Origin: an uncultured Blautia sp.
GTDB taxonomy: Bacteria > Bacillota > Clostridia > Lachnospirales > Lachnospiraceae
DNA length: 28,388 bases
NCBI GenBank assembly: GCA_900541345.1
Contig: UQJE01000026.1
Location: 1-28,388 of the forward strand
Direction of reading: 5' to 3'
The position numbers and the translations under genes are program-made. Positions 15,901-24,397 of this stretch are shown here, in pieces. Within the stretch, counting starts at the first letter, position 1. Every line of letters starts with the position of its first letter. Below the pieces are notes generated by a model. It was given only the letters and a program-made list of their open reading frames with translations, searched no databases and had not been told where the DNA came from.

Positions 15901-18900
15901 ACATAGAAGGAAAACCGGATGAAATTGTGGGGTATGTACAGGAAACAACACCGTGGTATGGAGAGTTTCGAGATCTCGATTTATATAGTAAAGAAGGCCA
16001 TCCTTATGAATACATGGTAATGGAGGAAATACAGGGGAAATGGCAGTCTTTCTATAACGACATAACAGACCGTGATGGCATTAAACATATGAACATAGAA
16101 AATGTTCCGATTCCACCAGTCGGACCAGAGGGAGATTATAAGGTTTATCTGAAAAAAATATGGAGAGACGATGGAGATGCCCAGCATAGGGAGACGGTTG
16201 TTTATACGATTTATCAAAGGAAACAGGAGGGGGATTACGAAAAGATAAAAGAGTGTAAGATAAGCGCAAAGGATAACTGGTGGGTAGAAATACCAGGAAT
16301 GCCTGCAAATGTTCCCCAAAATGAGCTTCTGATTCTTGAAACACAGGTGGGGGAGCATAAAATTACATACACACAGGAAGATATGGAGAAGATTTATAAA
16401 GTACAGCATGGAGCTGCAGGAGCATCTACTCCATATATAAAATACAATACAGATAATCATCGCTATGAGGTCAGCTATTCCACAGAAGAGGTAGGGGATA
16501 TTCATTTTTATACTTCGACAAACAGGCGTCTCGGTTCTGTGAACATAGATGCACAGAAGAAATGGATTGACGGAAATAATAACAACAATATAAGAAATAA
16601 ACTGCTTGATAAACTGGAAGAAAAGGGATATAAGCTTGTATTAAAGCTGGAATGCAGTCAGGAAGGTGCTATTGATTATAAAAATAATACGATTACGGTA
16701 AGAAATGAGCCTATAGAAATTCTTGACAAAAATGGCAGTCCCGGTTCTGTTATACAGGAGGTGACAGGAAAAGAGACAGTCCAGAAATTCAGTTTTTACA
16801 ATCTTCCTAAATATGATCGCTACGGAAATCTTTTAAGCTATACTTTAAAAGAGCTTGCAAGACCAAAGGGAACAGAAGGCGGGGAAGGTCTGATACCTGT
16901 AGAGAAGGCATTGGAAGGCGAGAAAGATGTTCCTGTTTATAGACTTCAGATTACAAGCAGCTATGAGCCAAATAATGGACTAAATGGATGTGATGAGCTG
17001 GAAATCAGGCTTACAAATCAGCTGTCGGAAGAAAAAGAAGTGTATTTCCTGAAAGAATGGAAAGATGCTTATCGCTACGAAATGGGAGAGCGGCCGGATA
17101 TTTATCTCGATTTATATCAGCTATGTCACGTAGAAGAAAACGGGCAGATTACAGAAAAAATTTCTTCCATTTATAAAGATAGAAAATGGACTTTCTATGA
17201 TGATAAAGATGTAAATATGTGCAGCTTTGGAAAAATGCCGAAATACGATGAACTGGGCTATGAGATAATATATTATGCCAGGGAGAAAATGAGAACAGAT
17301 AAAGAGTTCTTTGATTATACAGATGTTTATTATAAATATCTAAACGACTCCACTCCGGAAACATCCATTGAGAAATATATAGAAATCGGTGATGAAAAAG
17401 GTTTTATAACGAAGGAAGATGGAAGCATCATGCCGGATGATTCTTATAAAACAGCTCTTTATCAGAATACAGATGGTGTCTATCTTCTTAAAGAAAAAGG
17501 CGTTTTTGTAAATCAGATTGAAGAAAGTGTTTTTGTAGGCGGAAAGAAAATATGGGCAAATATGCCGGCTGGTTTTCCGGAGACAGAACTTCCGGGAATG
17601 AAATTTAAATTGTACCAGTATTTGGAAGGAGACCATATTCCAGAAGGAAAAATCGAGGACAAAGAGCCAATTGCTGTTTTAAAAGTAGAAAACTGGGAAG
17701 ACCAATACGCAGAAGGAGAGTACAGGTTTGGAATAAAATACCAGGGAGAAAATGTAAATGCAGTCATTGAAGATCAGTTAATTGTCAATCCTGTGGATGA
17801 AAAGAATGAAAGTCTTCTTCCTCAATATGACGATGACGGAAAAAGATATACCTATATTCTAAGGGAAGAAGTTTTGGACAGCTTTGGAGAAACAGATGCA
17901 GGAATTGAGGCAGGCGGAAAAGAGCCGGGTGTTCATCTTGTGTATAAGCAGCCTGAGATTCACAATTATGCAGTTACAAACGGGTATCTGAAAAATCAGA
18001 AAGGAATGCTGAAGGTACGTAAATGGATAGATAAACCAGATGCTTTGGAGTATGCAGATCCTGGAGTATCTTTTACTATTACAAGAGAATTCCAAAAAAT
18101 AGATGGAAGTTGGGAAAAGGATACGGCATATTCGGAGATAAAATATCTGAATTATAAAGAATTTAAAGAGGACGGAATGGGAGAAGTCATCTTTGAAAAT
18201 CTTGCTATCTATGCGCCCAATGGAAACAGATACGAATATACAATTACAGAAAACGCAAATGGATTTATTCAGGGCGGTTATGAAGTTGTGGGAGGAAAAG
18301 GACTTCTGGATGAAAGCGCAGAGAATGGGTATGTGTTTACGGAAGAAATATCAGGATTATACCCTGTACAGAAAACAGAAGATAAAGAGCCTGAGTGGAA
18401 CACAAATAATTCTGCGACTTATAAAAACACATATACAAATGTACAGAAAGTCCCTCTTACGTTAAGAAAGTGGTGGAACGACCGTCATAATTTTGCAGGT
18501 CTTCGGGGAAAGTCCCTTATTCTGGACTTCTATAGAAGAGCAGATGCACAGTCAAGCAAACCGGACGATAATAATAAGATTCCGGAAGAGAAGATTGGAA
18601 CAATAAAGCTTACTGTACCAGATGTATTTTGGTATGAAGAGTTTTATGATGATGAGCCTAATACCGGAAAGAGAAAAAAGGAGGCGATGGTGACAGGAGA
18701 ATATCTGGGGAATTCTGATAAATTAAAAAAGATTCTTGGAGAAAATCCTAAGGTAACAATAAAAGCAGTGACTTCTAATCTGGCGGGGCAGAATAAAGGT
18801 GATAATGGACAGTGGGATATTACATTTCCGGCAAAATTTGAAATTTATGCGCCTAACGGTACACCCTGGATTTACAGATTGGCAGAGCAGGTGGAAGAGC

Positions 18901-21587
18901 CGTATAAGGTAAAAGAAACAGCAGGAAGAGATTTTTATTATGATAAATCCCTTAACAGCTTTACTGCCGGAATGGGAAATTCTTTTACAAATGCTTTGAT
19001 AAACACAAATGCAGAGATATATAAGTTTACAACGGATTCAGAAAATCTGTCAAAACCGGTTGCAAACCATACAGGTTATAAGATTCGGCTTATTTCACAT
19101 CTTTATGTAGCTGCAGCAGAAGACCCGGATAAACTGGACAGACTTACAAATTGGGAGCGGGTAGATCAATCTCCATATGGAAAGCAGATAGACGCTTTTA
19201 TTAATCAGAGAAATCCCGAAACAGAAGTATCTACAAATAAAGAACCGTGGAAATGGCTGACGGCAGAGTGGACATTTGGAAATAATGAAACAATGGGACA
19301 AAATGAAAACAATACCTGCAGCCGCTACCGATGTTCCGATATTCCGGTAAAGATAAAAACAAAAGAGGGAAATACAATATATTTTCGATACGCTTTTGTA
19401 GAAACAGGATTGGAATTTAAGGACGAAAGCGGACAAACCGTTTATGAGGAAAGATTTGTCTTACATCCTGAGATTGTCACAGACGAAAATGACAAAAACA
19501 GGCAAAAAGTAGGATACTGGCTTGAGCCAAAAGCAAAAATCCGGAAAGGAGATAAACTTTTAGAAACTGAGGATATATGGTTTCCTCCACTTTTCGATGA
19601 AAGGCAGAAGCTGCTGGATTTCTGTGAAAAGGATTCTCCGTTCCGACAGAAGCTTGCTGAAACAGGTTTTCCTATGAATAATTCATTTGCCTGGCCGTTT
19701 CTTGCAGCGAAAACATCAAAGGGCATCGTAGGAGAGACGGAAAGAAACGATATGTATAATCTTGTAGATGTACAAAAGCTTCATATTCAGAAGGTCTGGG
19801 AAAATGACAGTCATAATAAATATGGTCTGCGAGCTCCTTTTAACGAAGAATCCTGGGAGGTCTTCTTTGAGATTCAGAGAAAGGCAAACGGCGATTGGGA
19901 AAATTGTCCGGAATCTGTATGTAAACCAAATCCTGTCAGACTTACCGGAAAGAATGCAGAAGACAGTGCAGGAACAGATATAGAAGCTCTTCCTGCAAGA
20001 AGCCTTGTAAAAACAGAAGACGGAAGCTATGAGTTTGCAGAATATACTTACAGGGCGAGAGAGGTAAATACAGATACGGACAAAACAGTAATAGAAAATT
20101 CAGGAATTTATAACGAAGCATATCAGGCAGAATCAAAAGATTTGACAGCAGATGAAATTAAAAATTCAGATATGCCGGATGCAGATTATTATTCCAGAGT
20201 GACAAATACCATGGAGGTTACAAGCCGATTTGCCGATAAGAGTTGGAAAGATAATGAGCTTACAGCTCCGGTTACATTTGAACTTCAATATCAGAATGAA
20301 AAAGATAACTCCTGGATAAGCTTTAAAACACCTGCAAAGATAGTTCTTGATGGAAAGGCAGATGAAAATGTAGATGCCGCATATCTGGAATATGCTCCCT
20401 GGAAGGCAAAATGGAGCGGTATTCCTGCAAAAATGCCCGGCTCTGTAAAGGATAAGAAGGGAACTACAATTTACCGTATTGTAGAAATTTCAGATTCTTC
20501 TTATGAAACAACAGGAGGAACAGAAGGCTTGGGAACAGAAGAAAATCCATACGTCTTAAAAGATATGGATTCCAAAGGGGAGACAAAGGAAAACCCGGTT
20601 GTATATCAGAACAGCCTTACGGAGCTGAAAGTAGAGAAGCGCATTGAAAGACCAGAGGGAGCTGAACTTTCGTCAGATGAAAAGAGCAAAGAATTTACTT
20701 TTACTATTAGCGGTCTGACAGAGGGAAAAACTTATTTCAGCAGGAAGTATACAAAGGCAGATTCTTCAGAGGGACAGGACCTACAGGAAGGAGAGACTTT
20801 CACTTTAACATCAGAACGAAATACCTTTACCTTAAAGGACAGTCAGTATGTCATGATTTATGGTCTGGAAAAAGGAAAAACTTATACCGTGAAGGAAAAT
20901 GCAGAAGAGGGATATGAAGTATCTTATGAAACTTCCGGCGGAAAGAAATCTGAAGGAGAGATAAAGATTCCAGAAGAAAAAACAGTTGATACGCCGATAA
21001 TCACAGCTGTGAACCATCGTCTTGGTATGATTGTCATTGAGAAAAAGACAGGCGGCAATAAGCCACTTGATGGAGTTGTCTTTGAACTTCAGTATAAAGA
21101 AAAGGGCGGAGATACTTACAAACCGGCAGATGAAACCGTATGTAGGAATCCTTCTATTGTAAATCCGCCGGAGAATTCCGGTTTGCAGCCTGGACAGGTA
21201 AAAACAGGCAATGTAATCGTTCATGATGAAGAAAAGAAAGGCTGTGCTCTTTTTAATCAGTTGATGACTGGATATGATTACAGAATTGTAGAGGTATCTG
21301 TTCCGGAAGGGTACAATAAGTTGGAAAAACCTGTAGAAATTTCTCTTCCATATGAGACGACAAAGGAAAACCCGGCAGGGAAAACAAAACCATTTTATGA
21401 AATGGGAGGCAAAAAATATTATGCAGAAGTAACCCTTCTGATTGAGAATAATACAGGTATTACGATGCCACTTACTGCAGGAGGCGGATTTTTCCTTCCG
21501 GGAATTGCAGGAATTCTTCTTGTTGGCGCAGCCGGAATCTGGTACGTCATTGGAGAAGAAAAGAAACGTAAGGCATCTAAAAAATAA
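12978..21587 (+). CDS. Giant sortase-anchored multi-Cna-B adhesin (pilus tip candidate)
   Basis: 2869 residues. Signal peptide 1-25 (ends VYA); acidic spacer to about 95; an Ig-like, MSCRAMM-style adhesion domain at about 100-236; a Pro-Thr-Glu linker at 238-286; a further all-beta region to about 600. About ten Cna-B domains follow. Each opens with a K-x-W-like strand: K631, 792, 926, 1060, 1194, 1359, 1523, 1682, 1831, 2272, 2421. Most end with a Y-D/A-x-x-G-x-x-x-x-Y-x-x-x-E motif. These lysine and glutamate positions are where Cna-B folds form internal isopeptide bonds. Residues 2010-2260 interrupt the series. The last two domains start near 2549 (K2554) and 2684 (K2689; SpaA-like, with EVSVPEGYN). 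The C-terminus has M2830-P-L-T-A-G-G, a membrane segment (2838-2860) and a KKRKASKK tail. First gene of the pilus operon. Host ligand unknown. Confidence 0.92.
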   Translation: MNTVRKASAWFLCFSMLLSNTTVYAEDILSTPENNDFTLQEESVPETEGEILQQEEESQEDLPEENSGENLPEENSQSEDNLQDETEESRLPLDLSENKDIIYEIMYAEQTEFPLEQKIGMELSFQNALIEQGIKAKDTLFFFMPEECMTASDTSEGMPVYDKESDLQVGEYTVRNQKVEVEFLQDIEDISSFVAQMELQVVYKEEILTEEQQVYPWKIQTYEDGTYQEIFLNLPKKTDTPEPSVIPTPEPSVTPTPESTEMPTPEPEASITPTPEPTPTPTVPPKDMVNGIGDFFTDEATGFTFQVTARQSEEIQRDVFWIDNNNSGKKRPAVSEVPLILENSLTFTTFYTYKDREGKMVKSTMTVPFASLGITKEKVSYMEMGGTGHDIYTILPNALPTKAKLRGEGIEEQTVNLNWTINACEISEPNYGLTEVTDDNMSQHPGASVPGWYYTVKMDYDMNVQVRRGNTRMYGIYKKILESYDFCWATGIKKPDGSDEDINSGRIPLNSSAIPGSKWTFHYDTVPGTAEFSIEGLLRYNLDGSEITYKIEHNKENMPQRAIESLIAKEDGGVKPPAEIEGTELLPGGDRLQETIENNAVSNHGEATDAVYSGGTLILTLTGERGYTAEKEWFDVTDNSDRPEADFYLWRVTDTVTGNPGDNTDVSLLYQTAAAVKDKNGKTAVFTIPAKSEGQSHTIDFSGIFEEQEGKDGYLPKYDSHGYPYRYLTREYMEGASAQRYRVVYGKLDMSTGEFHDVLPAWEVRDKNDNSIYDGGTVSNLLTGTTFVSVEKTWNAMAFQSELYDVKVEFSLQKRLKGTGEPWESTGDIKILENFIAEKLTQSFTKEMPRYDKYGREMEYRWQETAVYQGDSKENCLDAETGKITLHQKGMEVIYTSASKTEEKNGIFVTTVKNNLEDKTEYRVTKTWKDNLSPEPISLWMYRFEHEDKKIRLVTKENSPFVMDGEPDEAPLELYIEGKPDEIVGYVQETTPWYGEFRDLDLYSKEGHPYEYMVMEEIQGKWQSFYNDITDRDGIKHMNIENVPIPPVGPEGDYKVYLKKIWRDDGDAQHRETVVYTIYQRKQEGDYEKIKECKISAKDNWWVEIPGMPANVPQNELLILETQVGEHKITYTQEDMEKIYKVQHGAAGASTPYIKYNTDNHRYEVSYSTEEVGDIHFYTSTNRRLGSVNIDAQKKWIDGNNNNNIRNKLLDKLEEKGYKLVLKLECSQEGAIDYKNNTITVRNEPIEILDKNGSPGSVIQEVTGKETVQKFSFYNLPKYDRYGNLLSYTLKELARPKGTEGGEGLIPVEKALEGEKDVPVYRLQITSSYEPNNGLNGCDELEIRLTNQLSEEKEVYFLKEWKDAYRYEMGERPDIYLDLYQLCHVEENGQITEKISSIYKDRKWTFYDDKDVNMCSFGKMPKYDELGYEIIYYAREKMRTDKEFFDYTDVYYKYLNDSTPETSIEKYIEIGDEKGFITKEDGSIMPDDSYKTALYQNTDGVYLLKEKGVFVNQIEESVFVGGKKIWANMPAGFPETELPGMKFKLYQYLEGDHIPEGKIEDKEPIAVLKVENWEDQYAEGEYRFGIKYQGENVNAVIEDQLIVNPVDEKNESLLPQYDDDGKRYTYILREEVLDSFGETDAGIEAGGKEPGVHLVYKQPEIHNYAVTNGYLKNQKGMLKVRKWIDKPDALEYADPGVSFTITREFQKIDGSWEKDTAYSEIKYLNYKEFKEDGMGEVIFENLAIYAPNGNRYEYTITENANGFIQGGYEVVGGKGLLDESAENGYVFTEEISGLYPVQKTEDKEPEWNTNNSATYKNTYTNVQKVPLTLRKWWNDRHNFAGLRGKSLILDFYRRADAQSSKPDDNNKIPEEKIGTIKLTVPDVFWYEEFYDDEPNTGKRKKEAMVTGEYLGNSDKLKKILGENPKVTIKAVTSNLAGQNKGDNGQWDITFPAKFEIYAPNGTPWIYRLAEQVEEPYKVKETAGRDFYYDKSLNSFTAGMGNSFTNALINTNAEIYKFTTDSENLSKPVANHTGYKIRLISHLYVAAAEDPDKLDRLTNWERVDQSPYGKQIDAFINQRNPETEVSTNKEPWKWLTAEWTFGNNETMGQNENNTCSRYRCSDIPVKIKTKEGNTIYFRYAFVETGLEFKDESGQTVYEERFVLHPEIVTDENDKNRQKVGYWLEPKAKIRKGDKLLETEDIWFPPLFDERQKLLDFCEKDSPFRQKLAETGFPMNNSFAWPFLAAKTSKGIVGETERNDMYNLVDVQKLHIQKVWENDSHNKYGLRAPFNEESWEVFFEIQRKANGDWENCPESVCKPNPVRLTGKNAEDSAGTDIEALPARSLVKTEDGSYEFAEYTYRAREVNTDTDKTVIENSGIYNEAYQAESKDLTADEIKNSDMPDADYYSRVTNTMEVTSRFADKSWKDNELTAPVTFELQYQNEKDNSWISFKTPAKIVLDGKADENVDAAYLEYAPWKAKWSGIPAKMPGSVKDKKGTTIYRIVEISDSSYETTGGTEGLGTEENPYVLKDMDSKGETKENPVVYQNSLTELKVEKRIERPEGAELSSDEKSKEFTFTISGLTEGKTYFSRKYTKADSSEGQDLQEGETFTLTSERNTFTLKDSQYVMIYGLEKGKTYTVKENAEEGYEVSYETSGGKKSEGEIKIPEEKTVDTPIITAVNHRLGMIVIEKKTGGNKPLDGVVFELQYKEKGGDTYKPADETVCRNPSIVNPPENSGLQPGQVKTGNVIVHDEEKKGCALFNQLMTGYDYRIVEVSVPEGYNKLEKPVEISLPYETTKENPAGKTKPFYEMGGKKYYAEVTLLIENNTGITMPLTAGGGFFLPGIAGILLVGAAGIWYVIGEEKKRKASKK
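13689..13835 (+). repeat. Pro-Thr-Glu linker repeat in the giant adhesin
   Basis: Degenerate short repeats of CCAACYCCRGARCC type encode T-P-E-P-S and T-P-T-P-E units (residues 238-286), an extended flexible stalk between the N-terminal domain and the rest. Similar T-P-E-V-S-P-S units appear in the last pilus gene. Slippage could change its length. Confidence 0.7.
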
Positions 21588-21595
21588 AATATAAA

Positions 21596-21617
21596 AGGCG
21601 GTATGAATATGCCGCCT
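21596..21617 (+). promoter_or_regulatory. Hairpin between giant adhesin and backbone pilin genes
   Basis: AGGCGGTAT-GAAT-ATGCCGCCT: a 9-bp stem with one G-U pair and a 4-base loop, starting 9 bases after the adhesin stop. There is no T-run after it (GGAAAG follows), so it is not a normal terminator. It could be a processing or mRNA-stabilising element that lets the pilin be made in excess over the adhesin. Confidence 0.5.
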
Positions 21618-21636
21618 GGAAAGAAGAGGACAAAAA

Positions 21637-23550
21637 ATGAGAAAAAAATTATGGAAAAGTCTTCTGGCAGCAGGAACGGCATTGATGATGTCTATAGGAG
21701 CAGCGTCTCTTGTGCAGGCAGAACCGACACAGCTTATTACAGCACCAGAAGAGATGAGTGCAGAATATTTTAAAACCCTGCAGGGAAACGGAGCACCTTT
21801 GACAGGGAAGGCATCTCTTACCATTGGCAAATACATAAATAAAGCGGATAATTCAGAAGAAGCAGATACAAGTAAGCCCATTGGAGGAATTGCGTTTCAA
21901 TATGGAAAAATCGGAAATCTCTATGAGATACAGGATGGAGATGCTACGGTTATGGCTTACGGGATTCAGAATAAAGTAGCAACAGCAGCCGGAATTCAAA
22001 ATAGCGCAGATTATACACATGGCGAAATGTGTTTTTATAAAGATGGTTCTGTAATTAATCAGGCTGTGCAGGAGCAGGATAAAAAGAAATTTCTGGATTT
22101 GAGTTTAGACTTGAAGAAAGCAACAACAGGAGAAAACGGACAGATTTCTGCAGAGTTGGCTGCGCCTAATCCATATGGCCTTTATCTTGTAATGGAGACA
22201 GATGTATCAGGGGCTTATGTAATGAAAGAGGGAAAACCAGTTCCTGTTTCTATCATAGGCAGCAGAAATCCCTTTGTTATCAGCATTCCTACTTACATTA
22301 CAGATGGAACCGGATACTGGGAAGAGCAGATTACAGCAAATGTAAAAAACAGCACAGATGACGCAGAGGTTGAGAAAAAGATTGTAATTGGAGATAATGA
22401 AGCATTAACAGATGGAAAGGAATCAGTTGCAGATACAGATACTACTTCCATTGGAGATACGGTTCATTTCCGTTTGAAAGGAACCGTGCCTTTTATTCCC
22501 AAAAATGGAAATGATATTACGAAATACGTTCTTACAGATAACATCAGCAAAGGTCTTACACCAGTAGTTGTAGAAGGGGAAGGTACAGAGAAAGGAACTG
22601 TAAAAATTGATGGTGTAAGAACAGCAGGCGGAAACCAGGCGCCTCAATTACAGCTCGGTTCAGATTACACCGTATCTGCGCTGTCTTCCGACAATGAGGA
22701 AGAGAAGGCACCAAAATATAAGTCCGGCAGTACATTCACAATTACTTTTACAGAAGAAGGTCTCAGAAAACTGTCTGACTGGGCGAAAGATGGAGGCACA
22801 GCCAAAAGAGAAATTTATTTTTATTACAGCGCTGTTGTAAATGAGAATGCAGTCGTAGGACCGAAGGCAGAGGGTGCAGCGGAAAATTCCGGTAATCCAA
22901 ATGAAGTAAAATTGACATATCAGATAGCCGGAAATCAGGAGATGAATACCTCCTACGATAAGGTTACAGAGTTTACTTTTGGCATTGATGTGACAAAACA
23001 GTTAAATGGAGGAAAGGAAACTATTACAGAAGAAAACAGAAAAGAGATTCAGTTTATCCTCTATTCTGGAAAAACTGATGCAGAAACATATTATCAGCTT
23101 AAGGAAACATCGGAAGGCAGCGGCATTTATAAGATGACAAATGTTCCCGCAACAAAAGATACAGCGACAAAAATGAGCCCTGCAGCAGGAGGCAAAATGG
23201 AAATCCGCGGTCTTGAAGAGGGTACATATTATCTGAAGGAGATTGTCACAATAAAAGGTTATAACCTTCTGAAAAAACCTGTGGAAATAGTGATAACAGG
23301 GAAAAAGGGACTGAATAACTACGTAGCAGATGCAGTAAATACAGGAAATTCAGAATATACAGGAGCTTTGGATAAAAAGGATAATACAGATGGAAAAGTA
23401 AATCTTTCCGTAAATAATACTTCCGGTTTCCAGCTTCCTGCAACAGGCGGCAGAGGAGCAGGTATTTTCGCAGTGTGCGGTGTTCTTGTAATTGGCGCAG
23501 GAATTGTCTATTATGTAGCTGCTCGAAAAAAAGAACGGAAAGCGAAATAA
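21637..23550 (+). CDS. Backbone (major) pilin, isopeptide-forming, LPATG-anchored
   Basis: 637 residues. Signal peptide 1-28 (SLVQA), an N-terminal pilin domain, a D2-type fimbrial isopeptide domain (about 225-430), a Cna-B-like C-terminal domain (about 440-570), the sorting signal L600-P-A-T-G-G605, a membrane segment and a KKERKAK tail. W228 and K237 have exactly the spacing of the WxxxVxVYPK pilin motif, whose lysine is the nucleophile joining one pilin to the next, although YPK is replaced by NVK. An E-box-like motif is Y-Y-L-K-E535 followed by KGYNLL. These features point to the polymerised shaft subunit. It lies 49 bases after the adhesin and 6 bases before the first sortase. The ribosome site AAGAAGAGGA is adequate. 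Confidence 0.92.
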   Translation: MRKKLWKSLLAAGTALMMSIGAASLVQAEPTQLITAPEEMSAEYFKTLQGNGAPLTGKASLTIGKYINKADNSEEADTSKPIGGIAFQYGKIGNLYEIQDGDATVMAYGIQNKVATAAGIQNSADYTHGEMCFYKDGSVINQAVQEQDKKKFLDLSLDLKKATTGENGQISAELAAPNPYGLYLVMETDVSGAYVMKEGKPVPVSIIGSRNPFVISIPTYITDGTGYWEEQITANVKNSTDDAEVEKKIVIGDNEALTDGKESVADTDTTSIGDTVHFRLKGTVPFIPKNGNDITKYVLTDNISKGLTPVVVEGEGTEKGTVKIDGVRTAGGNQAPQLQLGSDYTVSALSSDNEEEKAPKYKSGSTFTITFTEEGLRKLSDWAKDGGTAKREIYFYYSAVVNENAVVGPKAEGAAENSGNPNEVKLTYQIAGNQEMNTSYDKVTEFTFGIDVTKQLNGGKETITEENRKEIQFILYSGKTDAETYYQLKETSEGSGIYKMTNVPATKDTATKMSPAAGGKMEIRGLEEGTYYLKEIVTIKGYNLLKKPVEIVITGKKGLNNYVADAVNTGNSEYTGALDKKDNTDGKVNLSVNNTSGFQLPATGGRGAGIFAVCGVLVIGAGIVYYVAARKKERKAK

Positions 23551-23556
23551 GAGAAT

Positions 23557-24396
23557 ATGAAAAAAGCGCTCCATGTATGGCTGCCGGGGATTCTTGTGCT
23601 GGCAGGTCTTATCATTGCGGCATATCCTTTTATCAGCAATTATTTATATGAGCGAAGACAGCAGGATATAATCACTTCATATGAAACGCAGCAGAAAACA
23701 GACACAGAGACAAATGAAGAGCTGGAAAATGTAAAAGAATATAATAAATCTCTTGCTGCCGCAAATGTGACAGTAACAGACCCTTTTGATCCGGAAGGGT
23801 TATCCGGTTTCGGCAGAAGAGAATATGAAACCCTTCTTAATGTAAATGAAGAGGGCATGATGGGATATCTGGAAATTCCTGTCATTGATGTCAGGCTTGG
23901 GATTTATCATGGCACAGGAGAAAATGTTTTGAAAAACGGTGTCGGGCATTTAAAGAATACCTCTCTTCCAATTGGAGGAGAGGGAACACACGCTGTTCTT
24001 TCCGCCCATGCAGGACTTCCGGAAAAAAAGCTTTTTACAGACTTGGAGCTTATGAAAGAGGGAGATATATTTTACATTCATGTTTTCGGAGAAACGCTAG
24101 CGTACGAGACAGACAGGATAACGGTAATAGAGCCGCATAATACAGAGGATTTGAAGATACAGGAAGGAAAAGATTATGTAACTCTTGTAACATGTACTCC
24201 GTATGGAATCAATTCCCACAGACTTCTTGTGCGGGGAAAAAGGATTCCTTTTGTGGAAAAAGAGACAGATAAAGAGATAGAGAAGCGGAAAGGAAGCCAA
24301 TGGATGCGCCAGTATCTTTATGGAGCAGCGGCGGGAATTTTTATTATCTTTCTTTTCGTTGGCATTTATAAAATCATACGCATAAGGAGAATATAA
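23557..24396 (+). CDS. srtC: Class C sortase with canonical lid (pilin polymerase)
   Basis: 279 residues. An N-terminal membrane segment (6-26), a catalytic sortase beta-barrel and a C-terminal membrane segment (253-272), the two-anchor architecture of class C sortases. The catalytic set is H151 (SAHAGL), C213 (TLVTCTPYG) and R222 (NSHRLLVRG). The lid motif D75-P-F77, which plugs the active site in class C enzymes, is present. It is expected to cleave the LPATG pilin between T and G and transfer it to the lysine of the next subunit. Only a weak AAGAG ribosome site precedes the ATG, six bases after the pilin stop, so translation may be coupled to the pilin gene and kept low. Confidence 0.93.
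   Translation: MKKALHVWLPGILVLAGLIIAAYPFISNYLYERRQQDIITSYETQQKTDTETNEELENVKEYNKSLAAANVTVTDPFDPEGLSGFGRREYETLLNVNEEGMMGYLEIPVIDVRLGIYHGTGENVLKNGVGHLKNTSLPIGGEGTHAVLSAHAGLPEKKLFTDLELMKEGDIFYIHVFGETLAYETDRITVIEPHNTEDLKIQEGKDYVTLVTCTPYGINSHRLLVRGKRIPFVEKETDKEIEKRKGSQWMRQYLYGAAAGIFIIFLFVGIYKIIRIRRI
24166..24219 (+). repeat. Near-identical sortase core segment, copy 1
   Basis: These 54 bases, covering the catalytic cysteine and arginine region, match 24998-25051 at 52 of 54 positions (differences at 24183 and 24216). The rest of the two sortase genes is much more diverged. Confidence 0.85.
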
Positions 24397-24397
24397 T

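Noticed and set aside
20832..21881. Open frame antisense across the adhesin-pilin junction (349 codons, minus strand)
   Set aside because: It spans two well-supported plus-strand genes and shows the same antisense composition bias; no motif recognised.
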